Source: Hyphomicrobiales bacterium
Lineage (GTDB): Bacteria; Pseudomonadota; Alphaproteobacteria; Rhizobiales; Rhizobiaceae
NCBI GenBank assembly: GCA_900472395.1
Contig: UCHV01000011.1
Span: forward strand, 17,804 to 81,803
DNA length: 64,000 nucleotides
Direction: 5' to 3'
Shown here: positions 29,826 to 38,102 of the stretch, one piece after another
Numbering within the stretch: the first letter of the stretch is position 1
Layout: each line of letters opens with the position of its first letter
The notes under the pieces: generated by a model
Seen by the model: the letters and a program-made list of their open reading frames with translations, nothing else
The model's database searches: none
What the model was told of the DNA's origin: nothing
Position numbers and translations under genes: made by a program

Positions 29826-30539
29826 ATGACTGATTTCAACGGCAAGACAGCGCTCGTCATCGGCGGCAGCCGCGGCATCGGAGCGGCGATCGTTCGTCGC
29901 TTTGCAGCCGATGGCGCAAGTGTGAAGTTTACCTATGCGGGCTCCAAGGACGCCGCCGATGCACTGGCGGCGGAAACCGGAGCGCAGGCCACAAAATCGG
30001 ATGCGGCCGACCGCGCCGACACGATCGCGACCGTGAAGGCGGCCGGACCGCTCGACGTACTGGTCGTCAACGCCGGAACGCTGGTGATGGGTGATCCGCT
30101 TGAAACCGATCCCGATGCCGTGGACCGGATGATCGATATCAACGTGCGCGCGCCCTACCATGCAGCCGTTGAAGCTGCACGACAGATGAAGGACGGCGGC
30201 CGGATCATCATCATCGGCTCGGTCAATGGCGACCGCATGCCGTTTGCCGGTGGCGCTGCCTACGCGCTGACCAAATCCGCCGTGCAGGGCATGGCGCGCG
30301 GTCTCGCCCGCGATTTCGGTTCGCGCAATATCACCGTCAATGTCATCCAGCCCGGCCCGATTGATACCGACATGAACCCGGCAGACGGCCCGATGAAGGA
30401 CACGATGCACGGTTTCATGGCGCTGAAACGCCATGGCCGGCCGGAGGAAATCGCCGGTCTCGCCGCTTATCTCGCGGGCCCCGAAGGCGGCTTCATTACC
30501 GGCGCAATGCACACGATTGACGGCGGCATGGGCGCCTGA
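29826..30539 (+). CDS. bdcA: SDR family protein, BdcA-like
   Basis: This 237-residue short-chain dehydrogenase fold has the cofactor loop GGSRGIG (13-19), the NAG motif in VLVVNAGTLV and the catalytic S132, Y146 and K150. Long shared stretches with E. coli BdcA (RIIIIGSVNGDRMPF, NVIQPGPIDTDMNPADGPM) and equal length support orthology. In E. coli the protein binds c-di-GMP and favours biofilm dispersal rather than acting as a proven oxidoreductase. Here it sits near a diguanylate cyclase and on the same chromosome segment as a polysaccharide locus. Divergent from bdcR. Confidence 0.87.
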   Translation: MTDFNGKTALVIGGSRGIGAAIVRRFAADGASVKFTYAGSKDAADALAAETGAQATKSDAADRADTIATVKAAGPLDVLVVNAGTLVMGDPLETDPDAVDRMIDINVRAPYHAAVEAARQMKDGGRIIIIGSVNGDRMPFAGGAAYALTKSAVQGMARGLARDFGSRNITVNVIQPGPIDTDMNPADGPMKDTMHGFMALKRHGRPEEIAGLAAYLAGPEGGFITGAMHTIDGGMGA

Positions 30540-30554
30540 TCCGTCTTTCGAAAT

Positions 30555-30590
30555 CCTTCATGCCGCCGGAGCGAACCGGCGGCATGAAGG
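30555..30590 (+). terminator. 15-bp perfect hairpin after bdcA
   Basis: CCTTCATGCCGCCGG, a 6-nt loop and the exact reverse complement form a very stable stem 15 bp after the stop codon. There is no T tract, so it may act as a 3'-end stabiliser or a rho-dependent boundary rather than a classic terminator. Confidence 0.5.
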
Positions 30591-30780
30591 TCAGACAAAG
30601 CGGAAAGGAGCGCGACGGCAAAAGCACTCACGGAAATTTTTCCGCTGAAGGGATGCAATTCATAATAGCATCTATATATTCGCCGACCATGGACACCCGA
30701 TTGCGTGTGTCCGGTTCGCCATTTCAACAGGGTTGATATGGTTCCGAACCGGACGTTCCGAATTCATGTTCGAGAGATGA

Positions 30781-30823
30781 CCGCGCCCCGCGTCAAGCCG
30801 GGGTCGCCTAGTCACGCGCGCGG
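30781..30823 (+). ncRNA. Nested stems in the TerC leader
   Basis: Outer arms CCGCGC (30781-30786) and GCGCGG (30818-30823) enclose an inner CCCCG/CGGGG hairpin with loop CGTCAAGC. This looks like an RNA domain upstream of the terminator at 30853-30882. I could not match it to the yybP-ykoY consensus. A TerC-associated alphaproteobacterial RNA motif has been described; matching it needs a covariance search. Confidence 0.35.
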
Positions 30824-30852
30824 ACTTTACACTTCCATCGCTATTCCACGTT

Positions 30853-30882
30853 CGCCGTCCCGGTCCTTGGGCGGCGTTTTTT
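30853..30882 (+). terminator. Intrinsic terminator-like hairpin in the TerC 5' leader
   Basis: CGCCGTCC and GGGCGGCG pair over 8 bp (one T-G) around an 8-nt loop, followed by TTTTTT. No plus-strand gene ends nearby (bdcA ends 314 bp upstream), so it most likely terminates the leader transcript of the downstream gene. Confidence 0.65.
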
Positions 30883-30940
30883 GTTTTCCCTTTCAACAAA
30901 AGAAGGAACGGCCGCCCCTCTGGGCAGGCCTCATATCATC

Positions 30941-32524
30941 ATGATATTTGAATGGATGTCCGATCCGGCCGCATGGGCCGGACTCGCCACCCTGATCGTG
31001 CTCGAAATCGTACTCGGCATCGACAACCTCGTTTTCATCGCGATCCTGGCAGACAAGCTGCCGGAACATCAGCGTGAGAAAGCTCGCCTGATCGGCCTCA
31101 GCCTTGCTCTGGTCATGCGCCTCGCCCTGCTTGCCTCCGTCGCCTGGATCGTCACGCTGACGGCACCGCTGTTTACCGTTCTCGGCATCGAGATTTCCGG
31201 CCGAGATCTGATCCTCCTCTTTGGTGGCGTGTTCCTGCTGTTCAAGGGCACGATGGAACTGCACGAGCGCCTCGAAGGCCATTCCGGTAACAAGGAAGGC
31301 AAGATCGAGCATGCCGTATTCTGGCAGGTTCTGGTGCAGATCGTGGTGCTTGACGCCGTGTTCTCGCTCGACAGCGTGATCACCGCCGTCGGCATGGTGC
31401 AACACCTGTCCGTCATGATGATCGCCGTTATCGTCGCCGTCGGCGTCATGTTGTTGTGCTCGAAGCCGCTGATGGCCTTCGTGTCAAAGCACCCGACCGT
31501 GGTCATTCTGTGCCTCGGGTTCCTGATGATGATCGGTTTCTCGCTGATCGTCGAAGGACTGGGCTTCCATATTCCGAAGGCGTATCTCTATGCCGCAATC
31601 GGATTCTCGGTTCTCATCGAGGCGTTTAACCAGATCGCCCGGCGCAACCGCGAGCGCGTGCTGACGACCGGCGACCTGCGCGAACGCACGGCAAGCGCCG
31701 TTCTTTCCCTGCTCGGCAGCCGCCGCGGGGAAGCGTCGCTCGGCGAAACCAATGATGTGATTGCCGAACGCGTTTCGGAGGGTGAACTGTTCACGCCGGT
31801 CGAACACGAGATGATCGAGAGCGTTCTGACGCTTGCCGATCGTCCGGCCAAATCTGTCATGACCCACCGGCTGGATATCGACTGGCTGGATATCGAGGAC
31901 AGCGACGAGGAACTGCGCCGCAAGGTTCTGGAATCGGGCCATTCCCGTTTCCCGATTGCCCGCGGCAGCCTTGACGAATTCCTGGGCGTTGCGCTGGCGA
32001 AGGACCTGCTGCGCGACTTCATCGAGACCGGCAAAGTCGATTTCGACCGCTCGCTGCGCCAGCCACTGGTCGTTCATGAAAGCGTCAATGCGCTGCGTTT
32101 GCTCGAACAGCTGCGGCAGTCGCCGCTGCAGGTGGCGATCGTGCTCGACGAATACGGTTCGGTCGAAGGCATGGTGACGGCGACCGACTTGCTTGAAGCC
32201 ATCGCCGGCGATTTTGCCGATGACGACGAAGAGCAGTTGACAGTCGAACGCGGTGAAGACGGTTCGCTTCTTGTCGATGGCTGGATCGATATCCGCCACG
32301 TCTCGAAACTGCTGGATATCGACCTCGTGGACGATGCCGACCGTTATTCGACGCTGGCCGGCCTGATGCTCTGGCGTCTCGGCCATATGCCGCAGCAGGG
32401 CGAGACCGTCTCCTTCGGCGACCTCACATACGAGGTCGTGGCGCTCGATGGCCGCAACATCGACAAAGTGCGCATTCGCACTACGGCATCAATGGCGGCA
32501 GAGCCGCTCGAGTTGCGCGCCTAG
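30941..32524 (+). CDS. TerC family membrane protein with CBS pair and CorC/HlyC C-terminal domain
   Basis: This 527-residue protein starts at the ATG at 30941 ([20 protein letters not shown]). Residues about 1-235 form a TerC domain with about seven helices and acidic membrane residues ([30 protein letters not shown]) thought to bind metal. Then come two CBS domains ([13 protein letters not shown]..., ..[17 protein letters not shown]) and a CorC/HlyC-type transporter-associated domain. Relatives (YegH/YoaE-type) are linked to metal or membrane homeostasis; Mn2+ export is known for some TerC proteins. The substrate here is unknown. The ATG lies within the palindrome ATATCATCATGATAT. Confidence 0.9.
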   Translation: MIFEWMSDPAAWAGLATLIVLEIVLGIDNLVFIAILADKLPEHQREKARLIGLSLALVMRLALLASVAWIVTLTAPLFTVLGIEISGRDLILLFGGVFLLFKGTMELHERLEGHSGNKEGKIEHAVFWQVLVQIVVLDAVFSLDSVITAVGMVQHLSVMMIAVIVAVGVMLLCSKPLMAFVSKHPTVVILCLGFLMMIGFSLIVEGLGFHIPKAYLYAAIGFSVLIEAFNQIARRNRERVLTTGDLRERTASAVLSLLGSRRGEASLGETNDVIAERVSEGELFTPVEHEMIESVLTLADRPAKSVMTHRLDIDWLDIEDSDEELRRKVLESGHSRFPIARGSLDEFLGVALAKDLLRDFIETGKVDFDRSLRQPLVVHESVNALRLLEQLRQSPLQVAIVLDEYGSVEGMVTATDLLEAIAGDFADDDEEQLTVERGEDGSLLVDGWIDIRHVSKLLDIDLVDDADRYSTLAGLMLWRLGHMPQQGETVSFGDLTYEVVALDGRNIDKVRIRTTASMAAEPLELRA

Positions 32525-32530
32525 TTTCTA

Positions 32531-32938
32531 TCAAGCTCGTCGGCGAAAGCTTTCGTCGCCGACGAGCGCCCTGCCCTTCAGCATATCTTCTATGGTGGAG
32601 AGCATTTTCTGGGCCGTGCAGGGTTTCGGCAGGCAACGCGCCGTCGATGGCATATTTGCCAGTTCGTCGCCACAACGGGCCGACGAAACGATAACGCCGA
32701 TATGCGGCGCGCACTCGCTGATCATGCGGGCCAGATCGATACCAGACAGTGCGCCCGGCATATCGACGTCGGTAACGACCAGATCGATATCCTCGTTGAG
32801 GCCGAGCTGGCCGATCGCCTCCAGCACGCTTGCAGCTTCCAGGACTTCATAACCTGCATCTTCGAGAGCGTCAGCCACCGCAAATCGGATGAGCGCTTCG
32901 TCCTCGACCACCAATACCGTGTGACGGATCGTGTTCAT
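32531..32938 (-). CDS. Single-domain response regulator
   Basis: This 135-residue CheY-like receiver has the acidic pocket VVEDE (10-14), phosphoacceptor D57 (VVTDVDMPG), S85 at the switch position and K105 (LPKP). There is no output domain, so it probably acts by protein-protein interaction or as part of a phosphorelay. No histidine kinase is nearby. It is convergent with the TerC gene, with only 6 bp between stops, and a palindromic hairpin lies inside its last codons. Confidence 0.92.
   Translation of the reverse strand: MNTIRHTVLVVEDEALIRFAVADALEDAGYEVLEAASVLEAIGQLGLNEDIDLVVTDVDMPGALSGIDLARMISECAPHIGVIVSSARCGDELANMPSTARCLPKPCTAQKMLSTIEDMLKGRALVGDESFRRRA
32535..32567. terminator. 12-bp hairpin at the convergent TerC/response regulator ends
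   Basis: GCTCGTCGGCGA and TCGCCGACGAGC are perfect inverted arms around AAGCTTTCG. It lies inside the 3' coding end of the response regulator and 11 bp after the TerC stop. No clear T tract on either strand; probably a shared bidirectional terminator or 3'-end structure. Confidence 0.5.
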
Positions 32939-33072
32939 GTCCGGTCTCCCCTTGTTGAAGGTGATCTATGAACGCACGAGGATGGGAAATGATTACGGCA
33001 CAGGCTGTGCCATTATGAAACATGGTTAATAGATTACGAATGAAGACGTTAGCGGTTCGGCAACCCTGATGC

Positions 33073-33993
33073 TCAATCCGCCCATTCGGGATCGCTGGTA
33101 AAGACGATCGTCAGCCACCTGTCCGGCCCTTCATCCCCGATGGCATCACCGATCTCGTCGCGAATGGCATCCCATTCAGACAGGTGGCGCGCCGGCCATT
33201 CGGAAGGCGCGATGAAGAATAGCTCGATCTGCTTGCCGCGCCCGACGCGCGCGACATAAGCGCGGTAGGACAGGAAACCGTGGCGCTCGACAATCGCTTG
33301 CGCGACAGCATCCACGTGGTTCTTCAATTCGACCGGCGTCACCAGCAGGATATCGGCAATGGCCTGGCGCACATGGGCAAGCGGCACCGGCGCGATAACC
33401 AGACATATGATCGCGAGCGCACCCGGATCGATATAGGGGGTAAGCCACTGGTATTGCGTTCCATCGATCGCGTGGCCCACCCCGAACGCAACCAGCAAAG
33501 CCCAGGTCAGAGCAGCGGTCATCAGCCAGGCTTGCGTATCAAGCGCGATGAAATTCGAGTTCAGCTGACGATTGGCACGGCGGCAGAACAGCCACATGGA
33601 AAGCGACACCGTGACGGTGACGACGGTAAAAATGACCGCCGGGCCGAAATCGATCGGACGCCCGCCGGACATCAGGCTTTCGACAGCGCTGATGAAAGCG
33701 TAGATCGCCGCCCCCATCAAAAGCGTGCCGTTGAGGCCCAGCACCATCGGCTCCAGATGCCAGAAGCCGACACTGAAGCGGTCGATCAGCTTGCCTGTCG
33801 CGGTCGGCTGCGCAGAGGCGATGATGAGTTTCGATACCAACAGCGCCAACAGCGTCATGAACGCGTCGGTCAGCGAATAAAAGCCGTCGAAGACGATGGC
33901 GAAAGAGCCGGACACAAGACCGACGACGATGCCGAATGCCGCAAGCGCGGCCGTGACGGCGATGGACAGCCGAAGAAGTGACTGTTCGCTCAC
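33073..33993 (-). CDS. Cation diffusion facilitator (CDF) transporter
   Basis: This 306-residue membrane protein starts at GTG 33993 (reads SEQSLLRLSIAVTAAL after the start), chosen because GGAGAA lies 7-8 bp upstream; a frame extending to 34092 lacks family sequence. About six helices span 1-210, including the CDF metal-site motif FDGFYSLTDAF (helix 2) and a later DTQAW region (helix 5). The C-terminal domain (210-306) is cytoplasmic. CDF proteins export Zn2+, Fe2+ or Mn2+ in exchange for protons; the metal is not determinable. Confidence 0.88.
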   Translation of the reverse strand: MSEQSLLRLSIAVTAALAAFGIVVGLVSGSFAIVFDGFYSLTDAFMTLLALLVSKLIIASAQPTATGKLIDRFSVGFWHLEPMVLGLNGTLLMGAAIYAFISAVESLMSGGRPIDFGPAVIFTVVTVTVSLSMWLFCRRANRQLNSNFIALDTQAWLMTAALTWALLVAFGVGHAIDGTQYQWLTPYIDPGALAIICLVIAPVPLAHVRQAIADILLVTPVELKNHVDAVAQAIVERHGFLSYRAYVARVGRGKQIELFFIAPSEWPARHLSEWDAIRDEIGDAIGDEGPDRWLTIVFTSDPEWAD

Positions 33994-34091
33994 GGGTATT
34001 CTCCACTGGAACGGGGGCCTCGGCCCCTGCCCCTTATCTGATTTTCTTTCGGGTCGATGCCCTGCGGCTGCGCCTGGAACGGCGGCCGACA

Positions 34092-34115
34092 CAGCCAGCC
34101 GATAACGGCCGACTG
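34092..34115 (-). terminator. Hairpin after metY, possible terminator
   Basis: On the minus strand CAGTCGGCC, loop GTTATC and GGCTGGCTG pair over 9 bp with two G-T pairs. It lies 38 bp after the metY stop. A T tract is lacking. Confidence 0.35.
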
Positions 34116-34152
34116 TGTAGAAATGATTACATGAGCGGCTTCTATAGAAGCG

Positions 34153-35439
34153 TCAGGCGACTTTTGCCAGAGCCTGACGCAGGTCGGCAATGATGTCGGC
34201 CGCATCCTCGATGCCGATCGACAGGCGCACCACGTCCGGCCCAGCACCGGCCGCCGCCTGCTGTTCTTCCGACAATTGGCGATGGGTGGTCGAGGCCGGG
34301 TGGATGACCAGCGAGCGGGTGTCGCCGATATTTGCCAGATGCGAAAACAGCTTTAGATTTTCCACCAGCGTCTTGCCCGCCTCGTACCCGCCCTTGAGGC
34401 CGAAGGTGAAGACGGAGCCTGCGCCCTTGGGCGAATACCGTTTCTGCAGTTCGTTGTTCGGATCATCGGCCAGACCGGCGTAACTGACCCAGCCGACCTT
34501 ATCCTCACCATTCAGCCACTCTGCGACCGCAGCAGCATTGTCGCTGTGTTTCTGCATTCTGAGCGGCAGGGTTTCGATGCCCGTGAGAATGAGGAAGGCA
34601 TTGAAGGGCGAGATGGCCGGCCCGAGATCGCGCAGGCCCAGAACACGGCAGGCGATGGCAAAGGCAAAATTGCCAAAGGCCTGATGCAGCACGATGCCCG
34701 CATATTCCGGCCGCGGCTCCGATAACATCGGATATTTACCGGATTGCGACCAGTCGAACGTGCCCCCATCGACGATGATGCCGCCCATGGAATTGCCGTG
34801 GCCGCCGAGGAATTTGGTGAGCGAATGGATGACGATATCGGCACCATGTTCAAGCGGGCGCACCAGATAGGGGCTGGCCATGGTGTTGTCGACGATCAGC
34901 GGCAGATCGTGGCGGCGTGCCACTTCCGCAATCGCGGCGATATCGACAAAGGTGCCGTTCGGATTTGCAAGGCTCTCGATAAAGATGCCTTTGGTGCGCT
35001 CGTTGATCTGGCTTTCAAAAGTCTGCGGGTCGAAAACATCGGCCCAGCGCACATGCCAGTCGAAATTCTTGAAGGCGTGGCCGAACTGGTTAATCGAGCC
35101 GCCGTAAAGGCGCTTGGCGGCGATGAAATTGTCACCCGGCTGCATGATCGTATGGAAGACCAGCATCTGCGCGGCGTGGCCTGAAGCGACAGCCAGCGCC
35201 GCCGTGCCGCCTTCCAGCGCCGCGACACGCTCCTCGAGCACCGCCTGGGTGGGGTTCATGATGCGGGTATAGATATTGCCGAATTGCTGGAGGCCGAACA
35301 GGGCGGCAGCGTGGTCGCTGTCCTGGAATACGAACGAGCTCGTCTGGTAGATCGGTGTCGCACGCGCACCTGTGGTCGGATCGGGTGCCGCGCCGGCGTG
35401 AACCGCAAGCGTCGAAAATCCGGGGTCGCGTGTCGGCAT
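34153..35439 (-). CDS. metY: O-acetylhomoserine sulfhydrylase (aminocarboxypropyltransferase)
   Basis: This 428-residue PLP enzyme of the Cys/Met metabolism family makes homocysteine from O-acetylhomoserine and sulfide, or acts as a related thiol-lyase. It starts [20 protein letters not shown]; family features are [22 protein letters not shown], the PLP-proximal [21 protein letters not shown] and the lysine in [12 protein letters not shown]. Length (about 430) is typical of the MetY group rather than the shorter cystathionine enzymes. A role in sulfur assimilation is the most likely. Confidence 0.92.
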   Translation of the reverse strand: MPTRDPGFSTLAVHAGAAPDPTTGARATPIYQTSSFVFQDSDHAAALFGLQQFGNIYTRIMNPTQAVLEERVAALEGGTAALAVASGHAAQMLVFHTIMQPGDNFIAAKRLYGGSINQFGHAFKNFDWHVRWADVFDPQTFESQINERTKGIFIESLANPNGTFVDIAAIAEVARRHDLPLIVDNTMASPYLVRPLEHGADIVIHSLTKFLGGHGNSMGGIIVDGGTFDWSQSGKYPMLSEPRPEYAGIVLHQAFGNFAFAIACRVLGLRDLGPAISPFNAFLILTGIETLPLRMQKHSDNAAAVAEWLNGEDKVGWVSYAGLADDPNNELQKRYSPKGAGSVFTFGLKGGYEAGKTLVENLKLFSHLANIGDTRSLVIHPASTTHRQLSEEQQAAAGAGPDVVRLSIGIEDAADIIADLRQALAKVA

Positions 35440-35541
35440 GTCATCGTCCTCGCTTGATTGGGGGCATCAGCCCGCTTCGTCACATTTCCGGCATAGTTTT
35501 ACCAACCCGCTGGGGCGGCGATACACAGAAAATCTCCGTAG

Positions 35542-35555
35542 TTGATTGTGATCAA
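35542..35555. promoter_or_regulatory. Perfect FNR/FixK box (anaerobox) upstream of the DUF6455 gene
   Basis: TTGAT-TGTG-ATCAA is an exact match to the FNR/FixK/FnrN consensus (TTGAT-N4-ATCAA). Its centre is about 53 bp before the ATG at 35602. It implies activation under low oxygen by an FNR-type regulator encoded elsewhere. It is the only such box I found by eye in the window. Confidence 0.8.
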
Positions 35556-35601
35556 GGCATATATTTCCACGAAGACCAAACTCCTTGGAAAGAAAGGAGA
35601 T

Positions 35602-36057
35602 ATGGCCGTGACCGAGATCACCAGACCGCATGCGGCCGCCCCACATGGGCCGGGTTTTGCTGGCCGGTTTCTGCGCTGGTGCGCGAAGGCCTATAATGCC
35701 GCAACGGAAGCCGATGTCATCGCCACCATGGACGAGCGGATGATTTCCGAGATTGCCCGCGATTGCAGTATTTCTCCGCAGGAACTCGTGCGAATGGCAC
35801 GGGCAGGCCCCGAAGCGGCCGATGAAATGCTGGCTCTGATGCGATATCTCGGCATCGATCCGGTGGAGGTTCTGTTGCAGCACCCGGTCCTGTTTCGTGA
35901 CATGCAGCTGCGCTGCGCAAAGTGTTCCGCCAAGTCGCGCTGTCGGCGCGATCTGAGCAACAGCAATGCGGCCGCGGAGTTCAGCCATTATTGCAGCAAC
36001 TCTGACGAACTGAACGCCATGCGGCCGCTGCCGGGCGTGATTCTGGACCAGCTTTAA
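35602..36057 (+). CDS. DUF6455-like protein with cysteine cluster, likely oxygen-regulated
   Basis: This 151-residue soluble protein starts at ATG 35602, with AGAAAGGAGAT just upstream. The first 45 residues are a helical lead, the middle is charged, and the C-terminal part holds the motif CAKCSAKSRC (about 108-117) and a further cysteine (SHYC, about 132) that could bind metal. It matches the small DUF6455-type family known from alphaproteobacteria; function unknown. The perfect FNR box upstream suggests induction at low oxygen, and the cysteines make a metal or redox role possible. Monocistronic. Confidence 0.8.
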   Translation: MAVTEITRPHAAAPHGPGFAGRFLRWCAKAYNAATEADVIATMDERMISEIARDCSISPQELVRMARAGPEAADEMLALMRYLGIDPVEVLLQHPVLFRDMQLRCAKCSAKSRCRRDLSNSNAAAEFSHYCSNSDELNAMRPLPGVILDQL

Positions 36058-36080
36058 AATGACACGCGAGGAGGACGAAA

Positions 36081-36104
36081 CAGGCCGGGCAATCGCCCGG
36101 CCTG
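36081..36104 (+). terminator. Hairpin after the DUF6455 gene
   Basis: CAGGCCGGGC, AATC and GCCCGGCCTG form a perfect 10-bp stem 23 bp after the stop. The T tract is weak, so termination is probable but not certain. Confidence 0.55.
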
Positions 36105-36158
36105 CAGCTTGATGACGAACTCAAAGATTGCCAGCTTTGTCGGCAGTCCGGCGGGCGA

Positions 36159-36698
36159 TTACTCCGAGACAATTTCCATGAAGCGGATGCGGTTGTTGAA
36201 CGGATCAATCACCGTCACCTCCAGCCTGCCGTCCACCTCTTCCAGACCTGGCTTCATGTAGCGATACTTCTTTTCGATCAGCTCTTTCTGGAACGCGCGC
36301 GCGCCTTTCATGTAAACGACCGTCGTCCCTCCCGGCGTGGCATCGCCCGCATGTTCTGACAGGTGCAGTTGCAGGCTGCCGCGCGAGACCTGCGTGTAGA
36401 GCGGGAAATTGTCGCCGTAACGATGTTCCCAATCGACGCTAAAACCGAGGAAACCCAAATAGAACTCATGGGCCTTGGCGACATCGAAGATGCGCACGAT
36501 CGGCACCGTTCGTTCGAAGGCTACAGAAGCAGCCCCTTCCCTCGGCTCAAGCTTCGCACTCAAGATATTCCAGTTCGCCAAGCCGAACTGCCGCGCCACG
36601 ATTTCCAGAGCTTCGGAGTGGGTGATGGAGATGTCGCGGGAGACAAGTTCCTCCCGCAGTGTTTTGGCCATAGCCTTTGCATCGCGATGATCGCGCAT
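36159..36698 (-). CDS. Glyoxalase/VOC superfamily protein with N-terminal helical domain
   Basis: This 179-residue protein starts at ATG 36698 (MRDHRDAKAMAKTLREELVS), with AAGGAACGG upstream; a longer frame to 36749 adds basic non-family residues. Residues 1-50 are a small helical domain seen on some glyoxalase-related proteins (ALEIVARQFGLANWNILSAK). Residues about 60-175 form a VOC barrel (PIVRIFDVAKAHEFYLGFLG, RGSLQLHLSEH, VTVIDPFNNRIRF). Such proteins include bleomycin-binding and dioxygenase-like members; the substrate is unknown. Confidence 0.83.
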   Translation of the reverse strand: MRDHRDAKAMAKTLREELVSRDISITHSEALEIVARQFGLANWNILSAKLEPREGAASVAFERTVPIVRIFDVAKAHEFYLGFLGFSVDWEHRYGDNFPLYTQVSRGSLQLHLSEHAGDATPGGTTVVYMKGARAFQKELIEKKYRYMKPGLEEVDGRLEVTVIDPFNNRIRFMEIVSE

Positions 36699-36888
36699 GA
36701 TCCGTTCCTTCGTCAGACGGCGAAATCTCGTCGGTGCCCGCATTGCCAACGCCTTCGCCTGACGGGAAACGTTCAGGATCGGTGTCTGGAGGCGTTCGCC
36801 ATGCTCTTTACAAGCGCGGGCTGCAGGCCGCCTCCGGCCTTGAAGCCCAGATTAACGCGAAGACCGAATATGCACCAGAGCGAAAAAA

Positions 36889-37317
36889 TCAGAGACCGAG
36901 GCGCGGATATTCGATGGCCGGGCAGCGATCCATGACGACGTTGATCCCGGCGGCCTCGGCCTTGGCCGCCGCCTTGTCGTCACGCACCGAAAGCTGGCCC
37001 CAGATGACTTTAGGTTTGATGTCGAGGGCAATCGCCTCGTCCACCACGCCATCCAGATATTCGGCAGCGCGAAACACATCGATGAGATCGACCGGCTGCG
37101 GCACGTCGGATAGTTTTGCGTAGACGGCCTGGCCCAGGATTTGTTTACCTGCCTGGCCCGGATTGACGGGAAACACCTGGTAGCCTTTGGACAAGAGAAA
37201 GGCTATGACGCGGTTGCTGGGCCGTTCTGGATTGGGCGAAGCCCCAAGAAGAGCGATGGTTTTAGTGTCCTTCAGGATGCCGGAAATGTAGGCCGGTTCA
37301 TAAGCGTCGTGGTTCAT
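36889..37317 (-). CDS. CoA-binding domain protein (YccU family)
   Basis: This 142-residue Rossmann-fold protein starts MNHDAYEPAYISGILKD. The CoA/nucleotide-binding motif IALLGASPNPERPSN (about 21-35) and the following VFPVNPGQAGKQILGQ are typical of the CoA-binding-domain family. The C-terminal KPKVIWGQLSVRD and MDRCPAIEY also fit. The cellular role is not known. The downstream 190 bp to the VOC gene contain no gene. Confidence 0.88.
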   Translation of the reverse strand: MNHDAYEPAYISGILKDTKTIALLGASPNPERPSNRVIAFLLSKGYQVFPVNPGQAGKQILGQAVYAKLSDVPQPVDLIDVFRAAEYLDGVVDEAIALDIKPKVIWGQLSVRDDKAAAKAEAAGINVVMDRCPAIEYPRLGL

Positions 37318-37473
37318 GACGGGGCTCCAGTGTTTGTCCTCGAGCAGTTATATGCGGTGGCATCTCCGCCGAAACCACTTGGAATCGTCAATCTTTTGTG
37401 TGGTTTTAAAATACCACACTATCAAGCCGTTGTTTTTACTATAGTAATTTTCCGTCACGCAAATTCGCTCGCC

Positions 37474-37502
37474 TTGACGCTCTCGCGCCTCGCGCTTATA
37501 AG
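37474..37502 (+). promoter_or_regulatory. Strong sigma-70 type promoter of rplM-rpsI
   Basis: TTGACG (37474-37479), a 17-bp GC-rich spacer, and TATAAG (37497-37502). It closely matches the alphaproteobacterial housekeeping consensus and is about 130 bp from the rplM ATG. Confidence 0.75.
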
Positions 37503-37515
37503 CCGCAACAGAAAT

Positions 37516-37543
37516 GCGGACCCTCGTGGCCCGCTTTCTTTTT
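37516..37543 (+). terminator. Terminator-like hairpin in the rplM leader
   Basis: GCGGACC and GGCCCGC pair (one A-C mismatch) around CTCGT, followed by TTTCTTTTT. It lies just after the expected transcription start and 93 bp before the gene, so it may be an attenuator or an autoregulatory site. No gene ends here. Confidence 0.5.
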
Positions 37544-37635
37544 GGTAGCCGCAAGGCAACCAAACCAAGCAACAAGAAACGCCCGCAGAAAGATCCTTGA
37601 TCTTTCGATACGGGTCCAAAAGAAAGAGTAACACC

Positions 37636-38100
37636 ATGTCGACCTTCGTTCAGAAGCCTGCAGAGGTGGAGAAGAAGTGGATCATCATCGACGCCGAAGG
37701 GCTCGTTGTCGGTCGCCTCGCCACCCTCGTTGCCATGCGCCTTCGCGGCAAGCATAAGGCCACCTACACCCCGCACGTCGACGACGGTGACAATGTCATC
37801 ATCATCAACGCGGAAAAGTGCGTCTTCACCGGCAAGAAGTATTCCGACAAGAAGTACTACTGGCACACCGGTCACCCGGGCGGTATCAAGGAGCGCACTG
37901 CACGCGCCATCATCGAAGGCCGCTTCCCGGAGCGCGTTCTCGAGAAGGCTATCGAGCGCATGATCCCGCGCGGCCCGCTCGGCCGTCGCCAGCTCAAGAA
38001 CCTGCGCGTCTACGCCGGCTCGAACCATCCTCATGAAGCACAGCAGCCGGTCGCTCTCGACGTGGCTTCGCTGAACAGCAAGAACGTAAGGAGCGCCTGA
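37636..38100 (+). CDS. rplM: 50S ribosomal protein L13
   Basis: This 154-residue ribosomal protein starts at ATG 37636 ([20 protein letters not shown]), just after AAAGAAAGAGTAAC. Family hallmarks are [32 protein letters not shown] and [20 protein letters not shown]. It assembles early in the large subunit. It is followed by rpsI after 2 bp, the universally conserved pair. Confidence 0.98.
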   Translation: MSTFVQKPAEVEKKWIIIDAEGLVVGRLATLVAMRLRGKHKATYTPHVDDGDNVIIINAEKCVFTGKKYSDKKYYWHTGHPGGIKERTARAIIEGRFPERVLEKAIERMIPRGPLGRRQLKNLRVYAGSNHPHEAQQPVALDVASLNSKNVRSA

Positions 38101-38102
38101 TA

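Larger units (their letters stand above)
30540..30940 (+). other. 400-bp region between bdcA and the TerC gene, with possible leader RNA
   Basis: No gene is seen. It holds a 15-bp perfect hairpin after bdcA (30555-30590), GGACAC/GTGTCC arms (30692-30713), a nested stem region at 30781-30823 and an intrinsic-terminator-like hairpin with a T tract at 30853-30882 that lies only 58 bp before the TerC start. The order suggests a structured 5' leader with an attenuator. Confidence 0.5.
37318..37635 (+). other. Upstream region and leader of rplM
   Basis: This 318-bp region starts in an AT-rich stretch (37360-37440) after the divergent CoA-binding gene, then contains a strong promoter (37474-37502), a terminator-like hairpin with T tract (37516-37543), a small 8-bp hairpin (GAAAGATC with GATCTTTC) around 37590-37610, and a purine-rich site before the ATG. 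No gene seen. Confidence 0.55.

Noticed and set aside
30640..30940. yybP-ykoY manganese riboswitch upstream of the TerC gene
   Set aside because: The expected conserved loop sequences (GGGGAGTA-like) are not visible, so only an unspecified leader with terminator is reported.
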